Shown here: positions 48,550 through 58,338 of the stretch, in pieces
Position numbering within the stretch: position 1 is the stretch's first letter
Layout of the letters: each line of letters starts with the position of its first letter
Origin: Pseudonocardia cypriaca
GTDB lineage: Bacteria; Actinomycetota; Actinomycetes; Mycobacteriales; Pseudonocardiaceae
Reading direction: 5' to 3'
DNA length: 64,000 nt
Assembly: GCF_006717045.1 (NCBI RefSeq)
Contig: NZ_VFPH01000002.1
Location: 2,728,001 to 2,792,000 of the forward strand
The notes under the pieces: generated by a model
What the model was told of the DNA's origin: nothing
Databases searched by the model: none
The model's input: the letters and a program-made list of their open reading frames with translations, nothing else
Translations under genes and position numbers: made by a program

Positions 48550-50712
48550 CTACGCCGCCGTCGTCGCCGCCGCCCGGGCGCGGAGGCTCTCCGGCACCTC
48601 GAAGCGCTTGCCGTACCTGCCCGCCAGCTCGTCGGCCCTCGCCACGAAGCCGGCCACGCCACCGGGGTAGCCCTCGACGTACTGCACCACGCCGCCGGTC
48701 CACGCCGGGAAGCCGATGCCGAAGATGGAGCCGATGTTGGCGTCGGGCACCGAGGTGAGCACGCCCTCGTCGAAGCACTTCTGCGTCTCGATAGCCTCGA
48801 CGAACAGCATGCGCTCGGACAGCTCGTGCAGGTCGACGTCGTGGTTGGTGGCGCCCAGCTCGGTGCGCAGGCCGGGCCACAGGCCCGTGCGCCTGCCGTC
48901 GGCGTACTCGTAGAAACCGGCGCCCGAGCTCTTGCCCTTGCGGTCGAACTCGGCGACGAGCCGGTCGATGATCGCCTCGGCCGGGTGCGGCTGCCAGGTG
49001 CCGCCCGCCGCCTCGACGGCGGCCTTCGACTCGTTGCGGATCTTCTGCGGCAGCGTGAGCGTCAGCTCGTCCATCAGCTGCAGGACCGGAGCCGGGTAGC
49101 CGGCCTGCGACGAGGCCTGCTCGATCGTCTGCGGGTCGATGCCCTCGGCGAGCATCGCGACGCCCTCGTTGAGGAAGGTGCCGATGACCCGGCTGGTGAA
49201 GAACCCGCGGCTGTCGTTGACGACGATCGGGGTCTTCTTGATCGCGAGCGTGACGTCGAACGCCTTGGCGACGGTCGTGTCCGAGGTCCGCTCGCCGCGG
49301 ATGATCTCGACGAGCGGCATCTTGTCGACGGGCGAGAAGAAATGCAGGCCGATGAAGTCGCCCTGGCGGTCGAGGCTCGCGGCGAGCTCGGTGATCGGCA
49401 GCGTCGAGGTGTTGGAGCAGAGCAGGGCGTCCGGCTCGACGACCTTCATCGCCTCGCGGAAGACCTCCTGCTTGAGCTGCATCGACTCGAACACCGCCTC
49501 GATGATCATGTCGCAGCCTGCGAGGTCGTTGTAGTCGGCGGTGGGCGTGATGCGCTGCAGGAGCGCCTCCCCCTTCTCGAGGGTGGTCCTCCCGCGCTTG
49601 ACACCCTTCGCGACGAGCCCCTCGGAGTAGGCCTTGCCCTTCTCAGCCGCCTCGAGCGAGACGTCCTTGAGCACGACCTCCCAGCCGGCGAGCGCGCAGA
49701 CGTATGCGATGCCGGCGCCCATCATCCCGGCCCCGAGCACCGCGACCTTGTTGGGCTGCCACTTCTCCGGACCGTCCGGCCGGGACTTGCCGCCGTTGAT
49801 GGCCTGGAGGTCGTAGAAGAACGCCTTGGTCATGTTCTTCGAGGTCTGTCCGGTGGCCAGCTCGGCGAAGTAGCGGGCCTCGATGCGGAACGCGGTGTCG
49901 ACGTCGACCTGCGTGCTCTCGACGGCCGCCGCGAGGATGTTGCGCGGGGCGGGCATGGGGGCGCCCTTGAGCTGCTTGCGCAGGTTGGCCGGGAAGGCCG
50001 GCAGGATCGAGGCGAGCTTCGGGGTCGCCGGCGTACCGCCGGGGATCTTGTACCCGGGCTGGTCCCACGGCTGCCGCGCCTCGGGGTTGGCGGCGATCCA
50101 GGCGCGCGCCTTCTCCAGCATCTCCTCGTGAGTGGCCGCCAGCTCGTCGACGATGCCGACCTCCACGGCCTTGGCCGGCTTGTGCCGCTGGCCCTGCACC
50201 AGCACGTTCATCACGGCGTTCGCGATGCCGAGCATCCGCACCGTGCGCACGATCCCGCCGCCGCCGGGCAGCAGCCCGAGCGTGACCTCGGGCGTCCCGT
50301 AGACCACGCCCTTCGCGTCGAGCCCGATCCGGTGGTGACAGGCGAGCCCGATCTCGAGGCCGCCGCCGAGCGCGGTGCCGTTCATGGCGGCCACGACCGG
50401 CTTGCCGATGGTCTCCAGCTTGCGCAGCTGCTTCTTCACGGTCATGGACTTCTCCATCACCGCCGCCGCGTCCGCGGCCGTCGCCTTGCTGAGGGTGTCG
50501 AGGTCGCCACCCGCGAAGAACGTCTTCTTCGCCGACGTGACGATCACGCCGGTGATGTTCTCCCGGTCCGCAACGAGCGCGTCGACGCACTCGCCCATCG
50601 CCTCGACGTAGCGGTCGTTCATGGTGTTGGCGCTGCGGCCGGGGTCGTCGAGGGTGACGACGACGATCCCGTCCTCGCCCTTCTCCCAGCGGACGGCCTT
50701 CTGCTCGGTCAC
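48550..50712 (-). CDS. fadB: Fatty acid oxidation complex alpha subunit (enoyl-CoA hydratase/3-hydroxyacyl-CoA dehydrogenase)
   Basis: This 720-residue bifunctional enzyme is of normal FadB length and starts at GTG 50712. Residues 1-200 are the crotonase domain (oxyanion segments KTFFAGGDLDTL and NGTALGGGLEIGLACHHRIG, with Glu in GTPEVTLGLLPGGGG). The NAD domain begins near residue 325 (VAVLGAGMMGAGIAYVCALAG), and HFFSPVDKMPLVEI carries the dehydrogenase histidine. It performs the two middle steps of beta-oxidation, with the thiolase coded 207 bp upstream. The gap holds a long inverted repeat and may attenuate expression. Confidence 0.95.
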   Translation of the reverse strand: MTEQKAVRWEKGEDGIVVVTLDDPGRSANTMNDRYVEAMGECVDALVADRENITGVIVTSAKKTFFAGGDLDTLSKATAADAAAVMEKSMTVKKQLRKLETIGKPVVAAMNGTALGGGLEIGLACHHRIGLDAKGVVYGTPEVTLGLLPGGGGIVRTVRMLGIANAVMNVLVQGQRHKPAKAVEVGIVDELAATHEEMLEKARAWIAANPEARQPWDQPGYKIPGGTPATPKLASILPAFPANLRKQLKGAPMPAPRNILAAAVESTQVDVDTAFRIEARYFAELATGQTSKNMTKAFFYDLQAINGGKSRPDGPEKWQPNKVAVLGAGMMGAGIAYVCALAGWEVVLKDVSLEAAEKGKAYSEGLVAKGVKRGRTTLEKGEALLQRITPTADYNDLAGCDMIIEAVFESMQLKQEVFREAMKVVEPDALLCSNTSTLPITELAASLDRQGDFIGLHFFSPVDKMPLVEIIRGERTSDTTVAKAFDVTLAIKKTPIVVNDSRGFFTSRVIGTFLNEGVAMLAEGIDPQTIEQASSQAGYPAPVLQLMDELTLTLPQKIRNESKAAVEAAGGTWQPHPAEAIIDRLVAEFDRKGKSSGAGFYEYADGRRTGLWPGLRTELGATNHDVDLHELSERMLFVEAIETQKCFDEGVLTSVPDANIGSIFGIGFPAWTGGVVQYVEGYPGGVAGFVARADELAGRYGKRFEVPESLRARAAATTAA

Positions 50713-50738
50713 GGTTCGAGTTCCCTTCGTGTTCTGTT

Positions 50739-50753
50739 GGCGGCGGAGCCGCC
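50739..50753. repeat. Small perfect hairpin in the fadA-fadB gap
   Basis: GGCGGC-GGA-GCCGCC has 6-bp arms around a 3-nt loop, 27 bp upstream of the fadB start on the leftward transcript. Confidence 0.5.
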
Positions 50754-50789
50754 TGTGAGAGCACGCAGCCGGCGCTCTGCAGCCGAATT

Positions 50790-50874
50790 CTCAGGCGCCT
50801 TCTCGCGAGGACAGCGCCGACGTGGTGAATTGGCATTCATGAGGAGGCGATCCCGGAGCGAGAAGGCGTCTGAG
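50790..50874. repeat. Long inverted repeat between fadA and fadB
   Basis: CTCAGGCGCCTTCTCGC (50790-50806) and GCGAGAAGGCGTCTGAG (50858-50874) pair at 16 of 17 positions across a 51-bp centre. Pairing goes on outwards with a small bulge (GAATT against GGTTC). It may be a mobile palindromic repeat inserted in the operon, or an mRNA processing hairpin. Confidence 0.65.
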
Positions 50875-50919
50875 GTTCCGCTACCCGCACCGCTTCGCAA
50901 GGCACGTATGGAATATCGG

Positions 50920-52143
<1,224 letters not shown>

Positions 52144-52184
52144 GGGAACCTCTTCCTCGACGACCGAGTGGGATCTCCCGCTTT

Positions 52185-52203
52185 GTTACAGCAGTGCTGT
52201 CAC
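52185..52203. promoter_or_regulatory. 19-bp dyad between fadA and merR
   Basis: GTTACAGCA-G-TGCTGTCAC is an inverted repeat with 8 of 9 pairs matched. It lies 41 bp from the fadA start and 31 bp from the merR start, and is the natural site for the MerR-type regulator. Confidence 0.6.
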
Positions 52204-52234
52204 ATAGGTCAAGCGGTGCCGTAACCTGCCGCGC

Positions 52235-52966
52235 ATGGCGGCGCCATCCCTACCCGACCGGGGCGAGCTCCTCACGATCGACCAGCTCGCCGAGCGCTCC
52301 GGCATCACGGTCCGCAACATCCGGTACTACGCCGCCCGCGGGCTGCTCCCGCCGCCGCAGCTGCGGGGCCGCACCGGGCTGTACGGTTCGGACCACCTCG
52401 CCCGGTTGGCGCTGGTCAGCGAGCTGTCCGCGCTCGGCTTCACCCTCGCTGCGATCGAGAGCCACCTCGAACGCCTCCCCCCGCAGGCCGGCCACGCCGA
52501 GCTGGCGCTGCACCGCGCGCTGCTCACGCCGTGGGTGCCGGAGGAGATCGAGGAGGTCGACCGGGCCGAGCTGGAGAGACGCGCCGGCCGCAGCCTGTCC
52601 GACGAGGACCTCGAGTCGCTGTGCGACCTCGGCGCCGTCACCCCGCTGCCCGACGGCCGCCTCCAGCTGCACGGCGCCGGCACGCTCGGCAGCGCGCTCG
52701 CCGTGATCGACTCGGACCTACCGACCGACGTGTGGCGCCGCGCACACGGGCTCATCGAGAAACACACAACGGCGCTCGCCGAGGAACTGATGGAGATGTT
52801 CCAGGACGAGGTGCTGCAGCCCTACCGCGAGCGCGGCCGCCGCGCCGACGAGCGGGACCGCCTGGCGGCGGCGCTGTCCCAGCTCAAGCCGGTGACGGTG
52901 CTCGGGCTGGTCACGGCGTTCGGGCGGGCGGTCAACCGGACGATCCGCGAACGCCTCGGCGACTGA
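52235..52966 (+). CDS. MerR-family regulator
   Basis: This 243-residue regulator starts at ATG 52235. The MerR winged helix spans residues 12-80 (LTIDQLAERSGITVRNIRYYAARGLLPPP; YGSDHLARLALVSELSALGFTLAAIESHL). The long C-terminal domain (about residues 100-243) is helical, without cysteine metal sites, so it likely senses an organic ligand such as an acyl-CoA. It is divergent from fadA-fadB and heads its own unit with a lipase and a thioesterase, which makes a lipid-degradation regulon probable. Confidence 0.9.
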   Translation: MAAPSLPDRGELLTIDQLAERSGITVRNIRYYAARGLLPPPQLRGRTGLYGSDHLARLALVSELSALGFTLAAIESHLERLPPQAGHAELALHRALLTPWVPEEIEEVDRAELERRAGRSLSDEDLESLCDLGAVTPLPDGRLQLHGAGTLGSALAVIDSDLPTDVWRRAHGLIEKHTTALAEELMEMFQDEVLQPYRERGRRADERDRLAAALSQLKPVTVLGLVTAFGRAVNRTIRERLGD

Positions 52967-52981
52967 CACAAGGAGGACGAG

Positions 52982-53785
52982 GTGCCCGAATCGCGGGAGT
53001 GGACCTTCAAGGGGCACGCGGGTGAGCTCACCGCCCGCACCTGGCCCCGAGCGGGCGCGCGCTTCACCGCGCTGCTCTGCCACGGCTACGGCGAGCACAT
53101 CGGCCGGTACGAGCACGTCGCCGACGCGCTCGTGCGCCGGGGCGCCGTCGTGCACGGCGTCGACCACGTCGGCCACGGCAGGAGCGCCGGCGAGCGGGTG
53201 CTGATCACCGACTTCGAGACCGTGATCAGCGACTTCCACGAGCTCGCCACCCGGGTCCGCGACCCGAAGCTGCCCACGGTGCTGGTCGGGCACTCGATGG
53301 GCGGGATGATCGCGGCGCGCTACGCCCAGCGCTACGGCCACGAGCTGGCCGCCCTCGTGCTGTCCGGGCCCGTGCTCGGCCGCTGGGACGCCGCCGCAGG
53401 CCTGCTCGCCCCGGCCGAGATCCCGGACACCCCGATCGATCCCGACACCCTCTCCCGCGACCCGGCGGTGGGCAAGGCCTACGCCGACGACCCGCTGGTG
53501 TGGCACGGCCGCTTCCAGCGCGCCACCCTCGAGGCGATCGTCGCCTGCCTCGACCGCATCCGCGCCGACGGCCCGCTCGGCGCGCTCCCCACCCTCTGGG
53601 TGCACGGCGAGGACGACCGGCTCGTCCCGATCGACGGCACCCGCGAGGGCATCGACTCCCTGCGCGGCGTCGTCTTCGAGGAGAAGACCTACCCCGACGC
53701 CCGGCACGAGATCTTCAACGAGACCAACAAGGACGAGGTCCTGTCGGACGTCACGACCTTCATCACCCGGGCGATCGGCGCATGA
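52982..53785 (+). CDS. Monoacylglycerol lipase-like alpha/beta hydrolase
   Basis: This 267-residue enzyme starts at GTG 52982 with AAGGAGG upstream. The serine aminopeptidase S33 / Hydrolase_4 fold: LLCHGYGEHIGRYEHVADAL (the family HGYGEHxGRY motif), GVDHVGHGRSAGER, nucleophile VGHSMGGMIAARYAQ, acid in HGEDDRLVP and His in DARHEIFNE. This set is that of bacterial monoacylglycerol lipases, which release glycerol and a fatty acid. Its position after a MerR gene and opposite fadAB suggests it feeds fatty acids to beta-oxidation. Confidence 0.92.
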   Translation: MPESREWTFKGHAGELTARTWPRAGARFTALLCHGYGEHIGRYEHVADALVRRGAVVHGVDHVGHGRSAGERVLITDFETVISDFHELATRVRDPKLPTVLVGHSMGGMIAARYAQRYGHELAALVLSGPVLGRWDAAAGLLAPAEIPDTPIDPDTLSRDPAVGKAYADDPLVWHGRFQRATLEAIVACLDRIRADGPLGALPTLWVHGEDDRLVPIDGTREGIDSLRGVVFEEKTYPDARHEIFNETNKDEVLSDVTTFITRAIGA

Positions 53786-54204
53786 GCGACGTCCTCACCT
53801 TCCCCCTCACCGTCCGGTACATGGAGGTGGACGCGCAGGGCGTCGTGTTCAACGCCTGGTACCTCACCTACTTCGACGAGGCCATGTCCGCCTTCCTCAC
53901 GGCGCGCGGGTTGCCCTACGCGAAGATGATCGAGGCGGGCTACGACGTGCAGCTGGTGCGCTCGGAGATCGACTGGCGATCGGGGCTGCGCTGGCAGGAC
54001 ACGGCGGAGGTGGCCGTGTCGACCGCCCGCATCGGGCGCACCAGCTTCGCCCTGGACTTCGAGGTGCGTCGCGACGGGCACGAGGTCACCTGCTCGGGCC
54101 GCACGGTCTACGTGCTGATCGCGGCGGACGGCTCGGGCAAGCGCGAGATCCCCGAGCTCATCGCCGACGTGCTCGGCGACCCGGCGCCGCTGCGCGCCGA
54201 CTGA
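53782..54204 (+). CDS. Hotdog-fold acyl-CoA thioesterase (4HBT/YbgC-like)
   Basis: This 140-residue single-hotdog protein starts at ATG 53782, overlapping the lipase stop. RYMEVDAQGVVFNAWYLTYFDEAMSAFL contains the Asp of the 4-hydroxybenzoyl-CoA thioesterase site (EVDAQGVVFN). The helix that follows and the strands VSTARIGRTSFALDFEV are normal. It should hydrolyse an acyl-CoA to acid and CoA. It is coupled to the lipase in a lipid-turnover unit. Confidence 0.92.
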   Translation: MSDVLTFPLTVRYMEVDAQGVVFNAWYLTYFDEAMSAFLTARGLPYAKMIEAGYDVQLVRSEIDWRSGLRWQDTAEVAVSTARIGRTSFALDFEVRRDGHEVTCSGRTVYVLIAADGSGKREIPELIADVLGDPAPLRAD

Positions 54205-54217
54205 GGCAGCACACGCA

Positions 54218-55147
54218 TCAGCGGCGCGCCGGCGTCAGTCCGTGGACCGTCTCCGCGAGGCTCTCCTCGATCGGCGTCGGGGTGACACCCAGGGCCGCCG
54301 TCGCGGCCGACGAGTCCATGACGAACGGCTTCCGGAACTGGTACTGCGTCTCCCGCAGCTCGCGGACCAGCGGGTTCGCCAGCCCGCCGAGCCACAGGAC
54401 GGGCGCGGGCATTGTCGAGAGCCGCGGCGGCGGGGCGTCGGCGAGCGCGCACGCACGGGTGACGACCTCCCGGACGGACAGCGGCGCCACGCTCGGCACG
54501 TGCCACGCCCGGCCCCAGGCCCGCTCGTCGTCCGCGACGGCGACGATGGTGCGGGCGACGTCGCCGACGGCGGTCCAGGTGCGCGGAGCGTCGAGGTCCG
54601 CAGGCACGCTCGCCCGCCTGCCGGCGAGCACCCGCGGCAGCACCGCCGCCGTGAGCAGGGACTGGCTCCCGGCGCCGACGTGATCGGACGCCCGCACGTC
54701 GGCCGTGCGGATCCGGCCTGCCTCGTGCCTGGCGAGCGCGTCCTGCCACATCCGGGCCCGCACCCGCGCCTTCGGCCCGGCAGGGCGCGCGGGCAGGTCC
54801 TCGGTGAGCGGGCCGTCAACCGGGCCGTAGAGGTAGAGGTTCCCGGCCGAGACGAGGACGGCGCCGGTTGCCTCGGCCGTGTCGAGCAGCGCCGCAGCCA
54901 GCGGCGGCCATTCGCTCGTCCAGCGGTGGTACGGAGGTGCGGCGCAGTTGTAGATGGCCACCGCGCCGTGCGTGAGGCGGGCGAGGGCGGCGGAGTCGGT
55001 GGCGTCCGCGGCCACCCGCTCCACCGAGGGGTGTTCCGGCCCGGTGCCCCGCCGGCTGACGAGCCGAACCTGGTCACCGCGGACGGCGAGCAGCCGCGCC
55101 GTCGCCACCCCCACGGCACCGGCTCCGACGACCACGTGCAACGCCAC
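54218..55147 (-). CDS. NAD-dependent epimerase/dehydratase-family protein
   Basis: This 309-residue extended short-chain dehydrogenase starts at GTG 55147 or TTG 55141. The Rossmann motif is HVVVGAGAVGVATARLLAVRG, and SRRG/ERVAADATD mark the dinucleotide end. The catalytic YxxxK is replaced: the expected place reads NLYLYGPVDGPL, so dehydrogenase activity is doubtful. The C-terminal part (TWTAVGDVARTIVAVADD, HVPSVAPLSVREVV) resembles NAD-binding proteins acting as regulators or reductases. It is divergent from a TetR gene whose operators lie in its promoter. Confidence 0.85.
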   Translation of the reverse strand: MALHVVVGAGAVGVATARLLAVRGDQVRLVSRRGTGPEHPSVERVAADATDSAALARLTHGAVAIYNCAAPPYHRWTSEWPPLAAALLDTAEATGAVLVSAGNLYLYGPVDGPLTEDLPARPAGPKARVRARMWQDALARHEAGRIRTADVRASDHVGAGSQSLLTAAVLPRVLAGRRASVPADLDAPRTWTAVGDVARTIVAVADDERAWGRAWHVPSVAPLSVREVVTRACALADAPPPRLSTMPAPVLWLGGLANPLVRELRETQYQFRKPFVMDSSAATAALGVTPTPIEESLAETVHGLTPARR

Positions 55148-55173
55148 GACCCACCCCCAGAATCTAGTTCCGA

Positions 55174-55238
55174 TTCGAGAACACTGTTCTCGAATGCACG
55201 CTAGCGCACCGGGCACGACATCTCAAGAACAGCGTTCT
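55174..55238. promoter_or_regulatory. Two TetR operators between epimerase-like gene and tetR
   Basis: Site 1 (55174-55194) is a perfect 21-bp palindrome with arms TTCGAGAACA and TGTTCTCGAA around a central C. Site 2, AGAACAGCGTTCT (55226-55238), keeps the GAAC-N3-GTTC core. The centres are 48 bp apart; site 1 is 27 bp from the epimerase-like start and site 2 is 42 bp from the tetR start. Confidence 0.8.
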
Positions 55239-55279
55239 CCTTCCGTGCGCCCGATCTCGTTCTGTGGGAGTCTCACAGC

Positions 55280-55963
55280 GTGCCCGCCCCGTCCCTGCGC
55301 GCCCGCGTGCGCGCCGAGCTCGTGGAGGAGATCAAGGGGGCCGCCCGCCGCCGCCTGGCGACCGACGGCCCCGCACTGACGCTCCGGGCCGTGGCGCGCG
55401 ACCTCGAGATGGTTCCGTCCGCGCTCTACCGCTACTTCGACGGCCGCGACGCCCTGCTCACAGCACTGATCACCGACGCGTACGACGAGCTCGGCGCGGC
55501 TGCGGAGGCAGCCGAGGCAGCCGTGGATCCGTCCGACCTGCGGGGCCGGTGGATGGCGCTCTGCCGGGCCGTGCGCCGCTGGGCGCTGGAGCACCCCGCC
55601 GAGTACGCGCTGCTCTACGGCACCCCGGTGCCCGGCTACACCGCGCCGCCGGACACCACGCCGCCCGCGTCACGGGTGGTCGTGGCGCTGATCCGGGTTA
55701 CCGCCGAGGCCGAAGCGGCGGACGTGCCGGTCGCCCCGGCGCTGCACGCGGACCTCGACCGCCTCGTCGCGCAGGCGCCCGGTCCCCCCGCCGACGCCCG
55801 CCCCGCCGACAGCGCCCTGCTCGCCGGGCTCGCCGCGTGGAGCCAGCTGTTCGGCCTGGTCGGCTTCGAGGTGTTCGGCCGGCTGGCGGAGATGTTCGAG
55901 GACCCGGCCGCCCACTTCGACCACCAGATGCAGACGATGGCCGACCTCGCCGGCCTGCCCTGA
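55280..55963 (+). CDS. TetR-family regulator (WHG-type C-terminal domain)
   Basis: This is a 227-residue regulator with a GTG start at 55280. DNA-binding part: LTLRAVARDLEMVPSALYRYFDGRDALLTALI (residues 32-64). The C-terminal domain has the W-x-ALEHPAEYALLYGTPVPGY segment of the WHG domain. It is divergent from the epimerase-like gene and probably represses it and itself at the two GAAC-N3-GTTC sites. Ligand unknown. Confidence 0.92.
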   Translation: MPAPSLRARVRAELVEEIKGAARRRLATDGPALTLRAVARDLEMVPSALYRYFDGRDALLTALITDAYDELGAAAEAAEAAVDPSDLRGRWMALCRAVRRWALEHPAEYALLYGTPVPGYTAPPDTTPPASRVVVALIRVTAEAEAADVPVAPALHADLDRLVAQAPGPPADARPADSALLAGLAAWSQLFGLVGFEVFGRLAEMFEDPAAHFDHQMQTMADLAGLP

Positions 55964-55978
55964 TCGGCCCGAGTGGAA

Positions 55979-56911
55979 TCAGCGCAGCCGGGCTTCGACC
56001 CAGCGCATCGCCGCCTCGCCCTGCACCCGCTGGAACTCCCGCACCCGTTCCAGGTTCGGGGGCGGCGGCAGCAGCGAGTGGTACAGGAAGAATCCCGTCT
56101 GCGCGACGAGAACGGCCGTGACCGCGTCCGGGTCGGCCGCCCGCGCAGGCGGGTACGCCGCCCAGACCTCCCCGGGATCGGTCCCGGTCGCGGCGACGCT
56201 CGGCAGCATGAACAGCAGGTCGAGCCACGGCGCACCGATCCGGGCGTGCGGCCAGTCGACGAACACCACCCCGTGCGGGGTCAGCAGGATGTTGTCGGCG
56301 CGCAGGTCGGTGTGCACCAGCGAATCCCCCGCCGCGGCGGCGGTCCAGCCCTCCTCGATGCCGGCGAGCTCGTCGAGCCGGGCGCACACGGCGGGGCCGA
56401 GCGGGGCGGCGGCGACCGGGTTCGCCGCGAGCGTCCGCCAGCCGCGGAACAGCTCCTCGTCGAACGTCGCGACCGGCCGGACCTCGATCGGGCTCGGCGT
56501 GAGCCGGTCGGCGAGCTTCGCCATGGCCTCGACGACCCGCGCCAGCTCGTCCGCGCGCCACGGCTCCGCGGGCGCCTCCCCGGCCACGTCCTCGACGACG
56601 AGCGCCACCCAGCTGCCGTCGTCGTAGCTGCCGAGCAGGCGCGGCACGGGCAGGTCCGGCGGCAGGGCACCGAGCACCTCGATCTCCCGCCGGTGGAACC
56701 CGGGGGCGTCGGGGTTGCGCTCGACGCCGACGGCCTTGGCGAACGCCCGCCGGCCGTCGGCCAGCACCAGGCGGGCGGCGAGGCCGGGCGAGAACCCACC
56801 CGGCTGCGAGTCGGCGGCGACGACGGGCGAGCCGAGGATCTCCTCGATCGCTGCCCGCACGCGCACCGGGATCTCGTCGATGCCCAGCCGGGCTCCCCCT
56901 CCGTTCGGCAT
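55979..56911 (-). CDS. Aminoglycoside phosphotransferase-family kinase-like protein
   Basis: This 310-residue protein starts at ATG 56911 (MPNGGGARLGIDEIP). A kinase-like fold: N-lobe nucleotide part GGFSPGLAARLVLADGRRAFAKAV, catalytic loop LVHTDLRADNILL (Asp about residue 205) and metal motif VFVDWPHARIGAPWLDL. These are all the needed residues of the APH group. Members phosphorylate antibiotics, homoserine, or small alcohols; most environmental ones are not resistance genes. It lies 15 bp from the end of a convergent tetR gene. Confidence 0.9.
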   Translation of the reverse strand: MPNGGGARLGIDEIPVRVRAAIEEILGSPVVAADSQPGGFSPGLAARLVLADGRRAFAKAVGVERNPDAPGFHRREIEVLGALPPDLPVPRLLGSYDDGSWVALVVEDVAGEAPAEPWRADELARVVEAMAKLADRLTPSPIEVRPVATFDEELFRGWRTLAANPVAAAPLGPAVCARLDELAGIEEGWTAAAAGDSLVHTDLRADNILLTPHGVVFVDWPHARIGAPWLDLLFMLPSVAATGTDPGEVWAAYPPARAADPDAVTAVLVAQTGFFLYHSLLPPPPNLERVREFQRVQGEAAMRWVEARLR

Positions 56912-56961
56912 GCGCCCAGACCACCGCATCCCGGCGGCCCCGGTCCACCGGTTTCCGGCGG

Positions 56962-57357
56962 TCAGGGCAACGAGTACGCGAACGAGTAGGAGTGCTCGCG
57001 CTCCGGGGTCATCGTGATCGTCAGCTCCCCGGTGAGCCCGGCGAGGTCGCCGGTGGCGGAGCCGGGCACGACGTCCACCCGCATGTCACCGCCCCCGTCC
57101 GCCGTCATCGACGCCGAGTGCCGCAACACGAACGTGCCCTTCCGCCCGTCGATCTCCCCCGCGACCCGCTCCATCCCCACGTAGGCCGCGCCGCCGTCGC
57201 CCGCGATCGCCTGCAGGAGCTCCGTCGAGCTGGTGCCGGAGATCCCGCCCTCGAACGTCTTGGTGTTCTGCACCTTCAGGAGCCGGGCGCCGTCGGCGTC
57301 GTCGTAGGCATCCTCGGCCCAACTGGTGAGGTCGAAGCGGCCGGTGGTCGTCGTCAT
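56962..57357 (-). CDS. DUF3224 protein
   Basis: This 131-residue beta-barrel protein starts at ATG 57357, overlapping the previous stop (ATGA). Typical DUF3224 parts: GRFDLTSWAEDAYDD, KTFEGGISGTSSTELLQAI, YVGMERVAGEIDGRKGTFVLRHSASM and the end ITMTPEREHSYSFAYSLP. The function of the family is unknown; its fold resembles allene oxide cyclase-like barrels. It is paired with an SRPBCC/DUF2867 protein and both are probably under the divergent TetR protein. Confidence 0.93.
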   Translation of the reverse strand: MTTTTGRFDLTSWAEDAYDDADGARLLKVQNTKTFEGGISGTSSTELLQAIAGDGGAAYVGMERVAGEIDGRKGTFVLRHSASMTADGGGDMRVDVVPGSATGDLAGLTGELTITMTPEREHSYSFAYSLP

Positions 57358-58328
57358 GGCCCCATCGTCGGCGCCTGCTCGACCGGGGTCTTGGACGAAC
57401 CCGACAGCCGGCGGGCGGCGCGGTTCAGCATCGCGCGCACGATGGTGGGGTGCACCAGCCGCACCAGTGCCGAGTAGGCCCGGCCGCGCCGGTTGTGCAG
57501 TTGGACGACCGTGGTCAGCACGACGCGGTCGGGCTCGCACCGCACCGACGCCCGGAAGTCGAGGTGGTCGGAGTCCGCACCGAGCAGGACCTCGTCCTCG
57601 GTGCGCGCGAGCGTGTCGAAGGCACCGGCGCCACTCCGCTCGATGCCGACGAGGCCGACGAGCTGCTCGCGCAGCCCGAGCGCGCCGAGCACCCAGCGCG
57701 GTGGGTCGCGGAACAGGGCGTCCGCCCACACCTGCGGGTCGCCCGGCATCCCGGGAAGCGTGTGGACGGCGTAGGCATCCGTCCAGTGGACGTGCGGGAG
57801 CGCGCCGGCGATCAACGGCGTGCGCGGCGGGGCGGTGGTGGTCGAGCGCGGCACCTCGAAGACCCGCAACAGCCGCACGTAGGCCGACCGCCGGGCCGGG
57901 CGCGCCGGCTCGGCCCCGACCGCGCGCTCCGCGTTGTCGAACAGCTCCTCCAGCACCGCGTCGTGCGCCCAGCGGATGGCGAGCGGCCACGCCAGCCGGG
58001 CCGGGCCGGCGAGCCTGCCGTCGATGACGTGGCGCAGCAGCGTGCGGTCCGGTCCGGCGGAGTCGGCCGTGAAGGTGTGGCGCCCGCGGAACGCCGTCTC
58101 CGGTGCGAAGGCGAACTCGATCCTGCGACCCGGCACGTACCCGGTGACGCGGTAGCGGATCCCGCCGTGCCCGCCTGCCGCCCCGACGCGCGGCGGCCCG
58201 TCCAGCACCATCGGCTGCCACCCGGGCGTCGGCCAGAGCACGTCGTGTGGCCCGCCGATCCGGTCGAGCAGCGGGCCGACCCGTTCGATCGGGGCGGGAA
58301 CGATCCGCTCGTGAACGTTCCGGACCAC
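57354..58328 (-). CDS. SRPBCC/DUF2867-type lipid- or polyketide-binding protein
   Basis: This 324-residue protein starts at GTG 58328 with GGAGG 7 nt upstream. The N-terminal half (VHERIVPAPIERVGPLLDRIG; IRYRVTGYVPGRRIEFAF; TLLRHVIDGRLAGPARLAWPLAIRWAHD) is a START/SRPBCC cavity domain. The second half (WTDAYAVHTLPGMPGDPQVWADALFRDPPRWVL) looks like DUF2867. Both are small-ligand cavities, so this may be a two-domain binding protein or cyclase. It heads a two-gene unit with the DUF3224 protein and is divergent from tetR over a double operator. Confidence 0.8.
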   Translation of the reverse strand: MVRNVHERIVPAPIERVGPLLDRIGGPHDVLWPTPGWQPMVLDGPPRVGAAGGHGGIRYRVTGYVPGRRIEFAFAPETAFRGRHTFTADSAGPDRTLLRHVIDGRLAGPARLAWPLAIRWAHDAVLEELFDNAERAVGAEPARPARRSAYVRLLRVFEVPRSTTTAPPRTPLIAGALPHVHWTDAYAVHTLPGMPGDPQVWADALFRDPPRWVLGALGLREQLVGLVGIERSGAGAFDTLARTEDEVLLGADSDHLDFRASVRCEPDRVVLTTVVQLHNRRGRAYSALVRLVHPTIVRAMLNRAARRLSGSSKTPVEQAPTMGP

Positions 58329-58338
58329 GAGGCCACCT

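Noticed and set aside
55979..56911. Calling the APH-fold gene an antibiotic resistance gene
   Set aside because: The kinase motifs are present, but environmental members of this fold act on many substrates and nothing here points to an antibiotic.
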